Below are positions 41,993 to 49,229 of a stretch of DNA of 64,000 bases, piece by piece. The stretch's first letter is position 1, and every line of letters begins with the position of its first letter. The position numbers and the translations under genes were made by a program. A model generated the notes under the pieces. That model worked only from the letters and a program-made list of their open reading frames with translations, was not told the DNA's origin and made no database searches. Location of the stretch: assembly GCA_965232015.1 (NCBI GenBank), contig OZ246946.1, positions 620,001 to 684,000 on the forward strand, read 5' to 3'. The DNA is from JAJEAO01 sp963667635 (lineage in GTDB: Bacteria; Acidobacteriota; Vicinamibacteria; Marinacidobacterales; Marinacidobacteraceae).

Positions 41993-43051
41993 TTGACCGA
42001 GCCGCGCCGCCCCGGCGCCAACGCGCCGCCGCCCGAGCGGTCGAAGCCGGTCGGGAAAGCCGGGGCGCGTGAGCCCGGGGCCTCGGACGCCACGCCGATG
42101 GATCCGCGCGCCGCTGCGCGGGCGCGCATCGAAAAGGCGCTGGAGTCGGCGCGGCCGCGCCCGGTCCCGTCGGATCCGGGCCCGGGAGGGACCACCCGCC
42201 GGGGCCGGCCGGCGACGCCGCCTGCCCACCACTGGAGCCAGGCGGTCCGCCAGCGGGTTTCCGATCCGGAGTCGAAGACCCCCTCGGCTCCGCCGCCCGC
42301 CGGGCCCGCGACCCCGGAACCGGCGGCGGAGTCGGCCGGCGAGGTGACGAAGCCCGAGGCGCCCGGCGAGAGCGCCCGCGAGCGGCTGCGGCGGAACATC
42401 GAGGCGAGGCTGGCCGACACGGAAGCCCGCCGCCGGGAAGCCCCGCCGCCGGAGCCGGCCCCTTCCGCCGAGGATCCGTCACCCGTTGGAGACGGCGCGG
42501 ACGCGGGGAGCGCGGACCCGGGCAGCGCGGACAAGGGGACGGAGGAGAGCTCCACCGACCGCTGGTCGTTGCCCGACCGACCCCCGGCTTCCCATCCGTT
42601 CGGGCGGCGCCCGCGGTCGCGACTCGCCGAGCTGGTCGCGACCTGTTTTCTCGTCGGCCGCGCGCCCCTTGCTCCGGGGACCCTCGGCGCGCTGCTCGGA
42701 CTGTTCGCCTTCGCGATCACCCGGGGCCTGTCCACGCCGGTTCAGGTCGGTCTTTTCGTCGCCGCGGTCCTGTTCGGGGGGTGGGCCGCCCATCGCCACG
42801 CCCTGGACCTGAACGCCGCCGATCCGCGCTCCGTCGTCGTGGACGAGTTCGTCGGGATGTGGCTGGCGCTGATTGCGCTGGACCCCTCGTGGCTGGGCGT
42901 GCTCGGGGCATTCCTCGCGTTCCGCGCGCTCGACATCCTCAAGCCGCCGCCGGTGAACTGGGCGGAACGGCTCCCCGACGGGTTCGGGATCATGGCCGAC
43001 GATCTGGTCGCCGGAGGTCTGGTCCGTCTCGCCTTCTTCTTCATCGGCTGA
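41993..43051 (+). CDS. pgpA: Phosphatidylglycerophosphatase A with a long disordered N-terminal extension
   Basis: PgpA removes the phosphate from phosphatidylglycerophosphate in the inner membrane. The catalytic domain starts near residue 207: FLVGRAPLAPGTLGALLG, VVVDEFVGMWLAL with the key acidic pair, and KPPPVNWAERLPDGFGIMAD DLVAGG. Four helices match the family. The 206 residues before it are Pro/Ala/Arg/Glu-rich with two charged helical stretches (ARARIEKALESARP and RERLRRNIEARLADTEARRR). Typical PgpA has about 160-170 residues, so the extension is unusual. Start TTG 41993 is tentative. Confidence 0.88.
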   Translation: MTEPRRPGANAPPPERSKPVGKAGAREPGASDATPMDPRAAARARIEKALESARPRPVPSDPGPGGTTRRGRPATPPAHHWSQAVRQRVSDPESKTPSAPPPAGPATPEPAAESAGEVTKPEAPGESARERLRRNIEARLADTEARRREAPPPEPAPSAEDPSPVGDGADAGSADPGSADKGTEESSTDRWSLPDRPPASHPFGRRPRSRLAELVATCFLVGRAPLAPGTLGALLGLFAFAITRGLSTPVQVGLFVAAVLFGGWAAHRHALDLNAADPRSVVVDEFVGMWLALIALDPSWLGVLGAFLAFRALDILKPPPVNWAERLPDGFGIMADDLVAGGLVRLAFFFIG

Positions 43052-43067
43052 GCCGCTCGCCCGGCGC

Positions 43068-44399
43068 TTGCGTCCCGCCGCGCTTCCAACCTCCGCGGCT
43101 GCGGTGGTCGCGGTCGGGACCGAACTGCTCGCGCCCGACCGGGTGGATCGCAACACCCCGGCGCTGAAGCGGTTTCTGGCCGAGCTGGGCATTCCGGTCG
43201 AGTTCGCGGCCGTGGCTTCCGACGGCGAGGAGGCGCTGGCCGAGACGCTGCGACTCGCGCTCCGCCGCGCCCCCCTGGTCTTCGCCGCCGGCGGACTCGG
43301 CCCGACCACCGACGACCGGACCCGGTTCGCGGCCGCTCGGGCTCTCGGCGTGGGCCTCGGGGAACACGCGCCCTCGGTGGCTGCGATTCGCCGCCGCTTC
43401 GAGCGCCGCGGCCTGCCGATGCCGGAGGTGAATCGCCTCCAGGCGCTTCTCCCCGAGGGCGCCGAGCCGCTTCCGAACCCGGCAGGCACCGCCCCCGGCG
43501 TCCTGGCGCGCCAGGGCGAGTCGGCGCTCGTGCTGCTCCCCGGACCCCCGCGCGAACTCGAGGCGATGTTCGCGGCCGAGGTCGCGCCCCGCCTGCGCTC
43601 CGCCGGGGCGGGCGCCGCCGCCCGGACCACCGAGACGCTGCTCGTCGCGGGGCTCGCCGAGTCGGCGCTCCAGGAGCGCATCCTCGACCTCACGCCGGAC
43701 GCCGCCGCTCCCGAGGATCTCGCGATCCTGGCCCACGGGGGCGAGATCGAGCTCCGGGTCGTCGGCCCCGCCGCCCGGGCCGGAGCGGTGCGGCGGCTGG
43801 CGGACCGGATCGCCGATCGGCTCGGGGCGGCGGTGTTCAGCCGCGCGCCCGGAGAGGGGCTCGAACACGCGGTGGGACGGCTGCTGGGCGAGCGACGCGA
43901 GCGGGTGGCGGTGGCCGAGTCGCTGACCGGCGGACGGGTCGCGGACCGGATCACCCGCGTCCCCGGCGCGTCAGGCTGGTTCGACGTCGCGGCCACGACC
44001 TACGCCAACGCGGCGAAGATCGCGATGCTCGGGGTGCCGCGTCCCACTCTGGCGTCGGTCGGCGCCGTGAGTCGGGAGACGGCGGAGGCGATGGCCGCCG
44101 GCGTCCGGCGGCTCGCCGAGGAGCGGGTCGGAAGCCCGACCGGTCGAACCTGGGGGCTCGCCGTCACCGGCATCGCCGGCCCCACCGGCGGGAGCGCGGA
44201 CAAGCCGGTGGGTCTGGTCTGGATCGCGGTGTCGGGCCCGCGAGACCGGGCGCGGCGTTTCGTGTTCCCCGGGGATCGGGAACTGGTCCGGCAGCTAACT
44301 TCCGCGGCGGCGCTGAATCTGCTGCGACGGACGATCGAAGCCCATCGGGCGGGGGCCGACGGGCTGGAGTCCCTCGGATTCGAGTCGCCGGCGAAGTGA
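43068..44399 (+). CDS. cinA: CinA-family protein (nicotinamide-nucleotide amidohydrolase)
   Basis: The N-terminal half is a molybdopterin-binding-like domain (VAVGTELLAPDRVDRNTPAL, AAGGLGPTTDDRT). The C-terminal CinA domain has AESLTGGRVADRITRVPGAS GWFDVA and VTGIAGPTGGSADKPVGLVW, with the catalytic Ser in AESLTGG; it hydrolyses NMN to nicotinate mononucleotide for NAD recycling. The 443-aa length is standard for full-length CinA. Start TTG 43068, 16 bp after pgpA; the stop overlaps thpR (GTGA), forming a pgpA-cinA-thpR operon common in bacteria. Confidence 0.93.
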   Translation: MRPAALPTSAAAVVAVGTELLAPDRVDRNTPALKRFLAELGIPVEFAAVASDGEEALAETLRLALRRAPLVFAAGGLGPTTDDRTRFAAARALGVGLGEHAPSVAAIRRRFERRGLPMPEVNRLQALLPEGAEPLPNPAGTAPGVLARQGESALVLLPGPPRELEAMFAAEVAPRLRSAGAGAAARTTETLLVAGLAESALQERILDLTPDAAAPEDLAILAHGGEIELRVVGPAARAGAVRRLADRIADRLGAAVFSRAPGEGLEHAVGRLLGERRERVAVAESLTGGRVADRITRVPGASGWFDVAATTYANAAKIAMLGVPRPTLASVGAVSRETAEAMAAGVRRLAEERVGSPTGRTWGLAVTGIAGPTGGSADKPVGLVWIAVSGPRDRARRFVFPGDRELVRQLTSAAALNLLRRTIEAHRAGADGLESLGFESPAK

Positions 44400-44971
44400 G
44401 TTCGCCGCGGCTGTTCGCCGCCTTGCCGCTGCCGGGGGAGGCCCGCCGGGCGCTGGCGCGGGTGGCGGAGCGTCTGGCCGCCGGGGCGGCGTCCGGCCGA
44501 CCGCGCCTCGTGCCCGAGGAGCAGATCCACCTGACGCTGCGCTACTTCGGCGCCGGGCCGGACCCGGGGCGGATGGAGGAGCGGCTCCGCGCCGCGCTCC
44601 CCGATCGGTCGGGTCCGGTGCGGCTCGTCGTGAATGGACTGGGGGTGTTTCCGTCCTCCCGCCGCGCCCGGGTCGGGTTCGCCGCCATCGCCGAAATCGG
44701 CGGGGACCGTCTGCGGGGGCTCCACGCGGTCTGCGAGCAGGTCGCGCGCGACGCCGGGCTCGCCGCCGAGACGCGTCGCTTCGTCCCCCACGTCACCCTG
44801 CTCCGCCTGCGGCGCAGGGTGGCGCTTCGCGAGTCGCTGCTGGCGGACGCGGCGCGCGCCGTCTCGCGGCGGGAAATCGTCGTCCCCGAGCTGCGGCTGG
44901 TGGCGAGCACGCTGACGCCCGCCGGCGCGGTGCACCGGCCGGTGGCCCGCTTCCCGTTCGGATCGGTCTGA
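44396..44971 (+). CDS. thpR: RNA 2',3'-cyclic phosphodiesterase (ThpR/LigT)
   Basis: 2H-phosphoesterase with the two catalytic motifs IHLTLRYFG and FVPHVTLLRL, each H-x-T. It opens 2',3'-cyclic phosphates on RNA and is the old LigT ligase. The 191-aa length is normal. GTG 44396 overlaps the cinA stop. cinA-thpR pairing is often followed by recA, which is not seen here. Confidence 0.92.
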   Translation: MSSPRLFAALPLPGEARRALARVAERLAAGAASGRPRLVPEEQIHLTLRYFGAGPDPGRMEERLRAALPDRSGPVRLVVNGLGVFPSSRRARVGFAAIAEIGGDRLRGLHAVCEQVARDAGLAAETRRFVPHVTLLRLRRRVALRESLLADAARAVSRREIVVPELRLVASTLTPAGAVHRPVARFPFGSV

Positions 44972-45006
44972 CGGGCTTCGGTCGGCCTGGCGACGGGCTG
45001 TATCAG

Positions 45007-45621
45007 TCACCCGCCGAGCGAAGCGGCGGCCTGCGCCACGTACTTCGCCAGGATGTCGTACTCGATGTTGACGCGGCCCCTGGAGCGCAGGCGTCCGAGC
45101 GTGGTGACCTGCCGCGTGTGCGGGATCAGCATGACCTCGAACCGCCGCGCCCCCGGGTCCGCCGCGGCCACCGTGAGGCTCACTCCGTCGAGCGCGACCG
45201 ACCCCTTCTCGGCGATCCACCGGGGCTCGGGGTGCGTCACCGCCAGCCGGTAGTCATCGTCCGTCCCGCCCGCGTCCACGACCCGTCCGACGGCGTCCAC
45301 ATGGCCCTGCACGAAGTGCCCGCCGAGTCGGTCGCCGACGCGAAGGGGCAGCTCGAGATTCACCGCGGCCCCGGGGCCGAGATCGTCGAGCGTGGTGCGG
45401 GCGAGCGTTTCGGCCGCCACCTCGAAGCGGGCGAGGCGGCCGGCTTCGCCGCGGGAGACCACGGTCAGGCAGACGCCGGAAACGGCCACGCTGTCGCCGC
45501 GCCGGGTCTCCTTCAACAGCCCGGCGGAGCCCGCCTCGCGCACCGCGATCCGACGGACGCCGTTCGCGACGCGTTCGACCTCGGTGACTTCGGCGCGGGC
45601 GGCGACGAGCCCGGTGAACAT
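45007..45621 (-). CDS. ribE: Riboflavin synthase, alpha subunit
   Basis: It dismutates two lumazine molecules to riboflavin. The N-terminus MFTGLVAARAEV is diagnostic. Two lumazine-binding repeats follow: GDSVAVSGVCLTVV...FEVAAETL and GHFVQGHVDAVG...KGSVALDGVSLTV with FEVMLIPHT. The 204-aa length is normal. It is divergent from ribD with 66 bp between starts. Confidence 0.95.
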   Translation of the reverse strand: MFTGLVAARAEVTEVERVANGVRRIAVREAGSAGLLKETRRGDSVAVSGVCLTVVSRGEAGRLARFEVAAETLARTTLDDLGPGAAVNLELPLRVGDRLGGHFVQGHVDAVGRVVDAGGTDDDYRLAVTHPEPRWIAEKGSVALDGVSLTVAAADPGARRFEVMLIPHTRQVTTLGRLRSRGRVNIEYDILAKYVAQAAASLGG

Positions 45622-45673
45622 GGGGGAAGCCTGCCGACGCGCGCTCCGTTGCGCAACCGGCGCGCTCCCCCCG

Positions 45674-45679
45674 TAGGAT
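45674..45679 (+). promoter_or_regulatory. -10 box TAGGAT, leaderless start of ribD
   Basis: TAGGAT ends 8 nt before GTG 45688. A weak TTGCGC lies about 19 bp upstream. Confidence 0.45.
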
Positions 45680-45687
45680 CGCCCCCC

Positions 45688-46860
45688 GTGGACGCCCGCT
45701 TCCTGCGCCGGGCGCTCGAGCTCGCCGAGCTCGGCCGCTACACCGCTCCGCCCAACCCCGCCGTCGGCGCGGTCCTGGTGCGAGGCGGCCGCGTTCTCGC
45801 CCAGGCCTTCCACGCCCGGACCGGGGGGCCGCACGCCGAAGCGCAGGTGCTGTCGGCCGCGCCGCCCGCGGACTCGACCCTCTACGTGAACCTCGAGCCG
45901 TGCTGCCACACCGGTCGGACGCCTCCGTGCGTCGAGCGCATCATCGCGTCCGGGGTGCGGCGCGTGGTCGCGGCGCACCCGGACCCGGACCCCCGGGTAC
46001 GGGGCGGCGGATTCCAGCGCCTCGCGGCCGCCGGCGTCGAGGTCCGCACCGGCGTCCTGCGCGAGGAGGCCGAGGCCCTGAACGCTCCGTTCTTCCGCCA
46101 CCACCGGACCGGCCGCCCGTGGGTGACCGTCAAGGCGGCCATCTCGGCGGACGGGGTCATGGCGCCGCCCGGCACCCGCTGGATCACGAGGCCCGAGTCG
46201 CGTCGGCATGGGCGGGTTCTGCGACGCGAGAACGACGCGCTCCTGACCGGCATCGCCACCGTGGTCGCCGACGATCCTCGGATGACGGCGCGGCCGCACC
46301 GCGGCGCACGGCCGCTGCTTCGGGCGGTGCTCGACCCCAGGCTGCGGTTTCCGACCACGGCGCGGATCCTCGAGGGTCGGGACCGGGATCCCCTGCTCCT
46401 CGTCACCTCGGACGGCGCCCCGCTCGCCAGGCGGCGACGCCTCGAACGGCTCGGCGTGGAGGTCTTCACGACGCCGCTCGCGGGACCGGCTCGCACCGGC
46501 GGTCGGACCGGGCTGGCGCTTGCGCCGGTGCTGGTCGAGCTGGGCCGGCGGGGGGTCCACACGCTGCTCGTGGAGGCGGGACCGCGGCTGACGTCCGCTT
46601 TCCTCGAGGAGGGACTCGCCGACCGGTTGGTGCTCTACATGGCGCCGCGGTTCCTCGGCCGCGGCGACGGCACCGGCCTCTTCGATCCGGCCCGGGCGGC
46701 CCGTCCCCCCGGTGCCGGCCGCCCGGTGCTGCCGGCGTGCCAGCCGGACCGGTCGGCCGCGCGTTACGCGTGCCTCGGGCGGGATCTGCTCGCGGAGTTC
46801 CGCCTCCGGACGCCGGAGTTCAGTCCGTGGATGAAGTCGCGTGAGCACCGAGAGCGGTGA
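45688..46860 (+). CDS. ribD: Bifunctional riboflavin deaminase/reductase RibD
   Basis: It carries out the second and third steps after GTP cyclohydrolase II. The deaminase domain has PPNPAVGAVLV, zinc ligand His49 in HAEAQ with Glu51, and PCCHTGRTPPC at 71-81. The reductase domain has AISADGVMAPPGTRWIT, NDALLTGIATVVADDPRMTA and LLVEAGPRLTSAFLE. The 390-aa length is normal. The last 14 residues (FSPWMKSREHRER) are encoded by the left arm of an inverted repeat (46818-46841), so a repeat has replaced the native C-terminus. GTG 45688 is used with its leaderless promoter. Confidence 0.92.
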   Translation: MDARFLRRALELAELGRYTAPPNPAVGAVLVRGGRVLAQAFHARTGGPHAEAQVLSAAPPADSTLYVNLEPCCHTGRTPPCVERIIASGVRRVVAAHPDPDPRVRGGGFQRLAAAGVEVRTGVLREEAEALNAPFFRHHRTGRPWVTVKAAISADGVMAPPGTRWITRPESRRHGRVLRRENDALLTGIATVVADDPRMTARPHRGARPLLRAVLDPRLRFPTTARILEGRDRDPLLLVTSDGAPLARRRRLERLGVEVFTTPLAGPARTGGRTGLALAPVLVELGRRGVHTLLVEAGPRLTSAFLEEGLADRLVLYMAPRFLGRGDGTGLFDPARAARPPGAGRPVLPACQPDRSAARYACLGRDLLAEFRLRTPEFSPWMKSREHRER

Positions 46861-47066
46861 GGCGCCCGGCTGACCAGGCGCGCGAGGGAGGAATACCGCA
46901 CCGTCTTTCGATCGATGCGCAACGAAGAGCGGCCCGGAGCGCCAGTTCTCCCGGTGGGGGCGCGGAGGGGCGCGTTCAGCCGGGGCCCCCACCGGGAGAA
47001 CTGGGCATCGCCGCTCGAGCCCCTACCGGGAGAACCGGGCCGCGTGACTTTGTCCACGGGCTGAAT
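46818..47066. repeat. Composite inverted-repeat element at the ribD end
   Basis: The left arm 46818-46841 pairs with the right arm 47043-47066 at 19 of 24 positions (inverted); both contain a CGTGGA/TCCACG centre and encode RDF(I/V)HGLN. Inside lie three copies of a second repeat with the core ACCGGGAGAA in alternating orientation (46942-46961, 46985-47004, 47019-47039). It looks like a small non-coding repeat cluster that supplied the end of ribD. No transposase is seen. Confidence 0.65.
46942..47004 (+). terminator. Long hairpin between ribD and ribBA
   Basis: CCAGTTCTCCCGGTGGGGGC and its reverse complement GCCCCCACCGGGAGAACTGG form a 20-bp stem with a 23-nt loop. There is no T-tract, so Rho-independent termination is doubtful; it is made of dispersed-repeat sequence. 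Confidence 0.4.
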
Positions 47067-47078
47067 AACCCGCCCGGC

Positions 47079-47084
47079 TAGACT
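47079..47084 (+). promoter_or_regulatory. Candidate -10 TAGACT upstream of ribBA
   Basis: TAGACT is 75 nt before ATG 47160. The leader shows no recognisable FMN riboswitch core. Confidence 0.3.
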
Positions 47085-47159
47085 CCGGGGCTCTCTCCCG
47101 GGCCGCGGCGCCGGACCTATCCGGGAGACAGGGACGACTTCGCGGGGACCGGACAGCCG

Positions 47160-48395
47160 ATGGACCGAGACGAAGGCTCCGGTGCGGGCCGCCCTCCGAT
47201 GCTCGGCGTCGAGCAGGCGGCGGCCGAGATCGGCGCCGGACGGATGGTCATCGTCGTGGACGATGAGGATCGGGAGAACGAGGGAGATCTCACGCTCGCC
47301 GCCGAGAAGGTGACGCCCGAGGCGATCAACTTCATGGCGACGCACGGGCGCGGGCTGATCTGCATGCCCATGACCGGCGAGCGGCTCGATGCGCTCGAGA
47401 TCCCGCTCATGGTCACCGACAACACGTCGAGCCTCGAAACGGCGTTTTGCGTTTCCGTGGAGGCCCGGCGCGGCGTGACCACCGGGATCTCGGCGGCCGA
47501 CCGGGCGCGCACGATCCAGGTCGCCATCGCGCCGGATGCGACCCCGGCCGACCTCGCCCGTCCGGGCCACGTGTTTCCGCTCCGGTCCCGTCCCGGCGGC
47601 GTGCTGCAGCGGGCCGGGCAAACCGAGGCGGGGGTGGATCTCGCCCGGATCGCCGGGCTCTACCCGGCGGCGGTCATCTGCGAGGTGATGAACGAGGACG
47701 GCACCATGGCGCGCCTTCCGGACCTGGTCACCTTCGCCGAGACCCACGGGCTCGGGATCGTGAGCGTGGCCGACCTGATCCGGTACCGGCTCCGCACCGA
47801 GTCCCTCGTTCGGCGCCTCGCCGAGACGGTCCTGCCCACCGAATTCGGGGTCTTCCGCACTCTGGCCTACGAGAACACGCTCGACGGCACGAACCATCTC
47901 GTCCTGCAGATGGGCGAAGCGCAGCCCGACCGACCGGTGCTGGTGCGGGTTCACAGCCAGTGCGTCACCGGCGAGGTGTTCGGTTCGATGCGCTGCGACT
48001 GCGGGCCACAGCTTCGGGCGGCGCTGGCGGCGATCGGGAAGGAGGGCAACGGGGTTCTCCTGTATCTGAATCAGGAGGGCCGCGGCATCGGGCTGGTGAA
48101 CAAGCTGCGGGCGTATGCGGCGCAGGACACCGGGCTCGATACGGTGGACGCGAACACCCATCTCGGGTTCCGGGCCGACCAGCGCGAGTACGGCGTGGGC
48201 GCGCAGATCCTCCAGCACCTCGGCCTCGGCCGCATCCGGTTGCTCACGAACAACCCGCGCAAGTTCGTGGCGCTCGAGGCGCACGGCCTCCATATCGAGG
48301 AGCGGGTGTCCATCGAAGTGCCCGCCAACGAGTACTCCCGTTCCTATCTCCGCACCAAGAAGGAGAGGATGGGCCACCTGCTCACCGAGGTCTGA
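47160..48395 (+). CDS. ribBA: Bifunctional 3,4-dihydroxy-2-butanone-4-phosphate synthase / GTP cyclohydrolase II
   Basis: It supplies both precursors of riboflavin. RibB domain (about 10-210): GRMVIVVDDEDRENEGDLTL, NFMATHGRGLICMPMT and GVTTGISAADRARTI. RibA domain (about 215-405): the zinc triad in SQCVTGEVFGSMRCDCG, LLYLNQEGRGIGLVNKL and DQREYGVGAQILQHLGL, then LLTNNPRKFVALEAHGL. The 411-aa length is normal. ribH, which usually follows, is absent; efp comes next after a repeat cluster. Confidence 0.96.
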   Translation: MDRDEGSGAGRPPMLGVEQAAAEIGAGRMVIVVDDEDRENEGDLTLAAEKVTPEAINFMATHGRGLICMPMTGERLDALEIPLMVTDNTSSLETAFCVSVEARRGVTTGISAADRARTIQVAIAPDATPADLARPGHVFPLRSRPGGVLQRAGQTEAGVDLARIAGLYPAAVICEVMNEDGTMARLPDLVTFAETHGLGIVSVADLIRYRLRTESLVRRLAETVLPTEFGVFRTLAYENTLDGTNHLVLQMGEAQPDRPVLVRVHSQCVTGEVFGSMRCDCGPQLRAALAAIGKEGNGVLLYLNQEGRGIGLVNKLRAYAAQDTGLDTVDANTHLGFRADQREYGVGAQILQHLGLGRIRLLTNNPRKFVALEAHGLHIEERVSIEVPANEYSRSYLRTKKERMGHLLTEV

Positions 48396-48426
48396 TCCGG
48401 AGCGCCGCACGGAGCGCCGCTCTCCA

Positions 48427-48620
48427 CCAGTTCTCCCGGCCAGTTCTCCCGGTGGGGGCGGGATGCGGCACCGGCCGGCGGTCCCGGGTCGGGGAGTTGC
48501 CGGACTGGAGTCCGGCGCGCCGGCAGTTCCGTGCGCCTGCGTGGAATTGCCGGACTGGAGTCCGGCGCCAGTTCTCCCGGTGGGGGCCCGGCAAGGGACT
48601 GGAGTCCGGCGCTCCATGGG
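48427..48620 (+). repeat. Cluster of REP-like palindromes between ribBA and efp
   Basis: It contains three partial or complete copies of CCAGTTCTCCCGGTGGGGGC (48427, 48437, 48569), two copies of TTGCCGGACTGGAGTCCGGC (about 48498 and 48547) and a half copy GGGACTGGAGTCCGGCGCTC (48596). No gene lies here; the elements are interleaved head to tail. Confidence 0.8.
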
Positions 48621-48626
48621 GACTGG

Positions 48627-48650
48627 TACGATCGGGCGTTCTCAAGGAGC
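48627..48650 (+). promoter_or_regulatory. -10 TACGAT and ribosome site of efp
   Basis: TACGAT starts at 48627, and AAGGAG at about 48645-48650 precedes the TTG start at 48657 by 6 nt, which fixes the start. Confidence 0.5.
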
Positions 48651-48656
48651 CCCCGC

Positions 48657-49229
48657 TTGGCGATCACCTACGCGACGAACGAATTCCGGACCGGACTCAA
48701 GGTTCTCCTCGACGGGGACCCCTGCGTCCTCGTCAGGTGCGAGTTCGTGAAGCCGGGGAAGGGGCAGGCGTTCACCCGCATCCAGTACCGCAACCTCAAG
48801 ACGGGCCGCGTTCTCGACAAGACGCTGCGCTCCGGGGACAAGGTCGAGGCGGCCGACGTCGTGGACACCGAGATGCAGTTCCTCTACAGCGACGGCTCCG
48901 AGTGGCACTTCATGGACCCGAACAGCTACGAGCAGTACCCCGCCCGGGTGGAGGCGTTCGGGGGTTCGGAGAAGTGGCTGCAGCAGGGGGTCCACTGCAA
49001 CGTGACGCTCTACAACGGGGCCGTGCTCCTCGTGAGCCCGCCGCACTTCGTGGAGCTTCAGGTCGTCGAGACCGAGCCCGGGATCCGCGGGGACACCGCA
49101 ACCGGAGGCTCCAAGAACGCCACCCTCGAGACCGGGGCCGTCGTCCGGGTGCCGCTGTTCATCGAGGCGGAGGAGACGCTTCGCATCGACACCCGGACCG
49201 GGGAGTACGTCGCCAGGGTGAAGCGCTGA
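48657..49229 (+). CDS. efp: Elongation factor P, EpmA-modified type
   Basis: EF-P enters the ribosomal E site and rescues stalling at polyproline. The modified loop EFVKPGKGQAF places the target lysine at residue 35, as in the beta-lysylated E. coli factor. The protein continues with ADVVDTEMQFLYSDGSEWHF MD, VSPPHFVELQVVETEPGIRG DTATGGSKNAT and GAVVRVPLFI, three OB-like domains, 190 aa. TTG 48657 is preceded by AAGGAG. It is followed immediately by its modification enzyme gene epmA. Confidence 0.96.
   Translation: MAITYATNEFRTGLKVLLDGDPCVLVRCEFVKPGKGQAFTRIQYRNLKTGRVLDKTLRSGDKVEAADVVDTEMQFLYSDGSEWHFMDPNSYEQYPARVEAFGGSEKWLQQGVHCNVTLYNGAVLLVSPPHFVELQVVETEPGIRGDTATGGSKNATLETGAVVRVPLFIEAEETLRIDTRTGEYVARVKR

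Noticed and set aside
46861..47159. FMN riboswitch before ribBA
   Set aside because: The conserved core segments were not found; the region is made of dispersed repeats.
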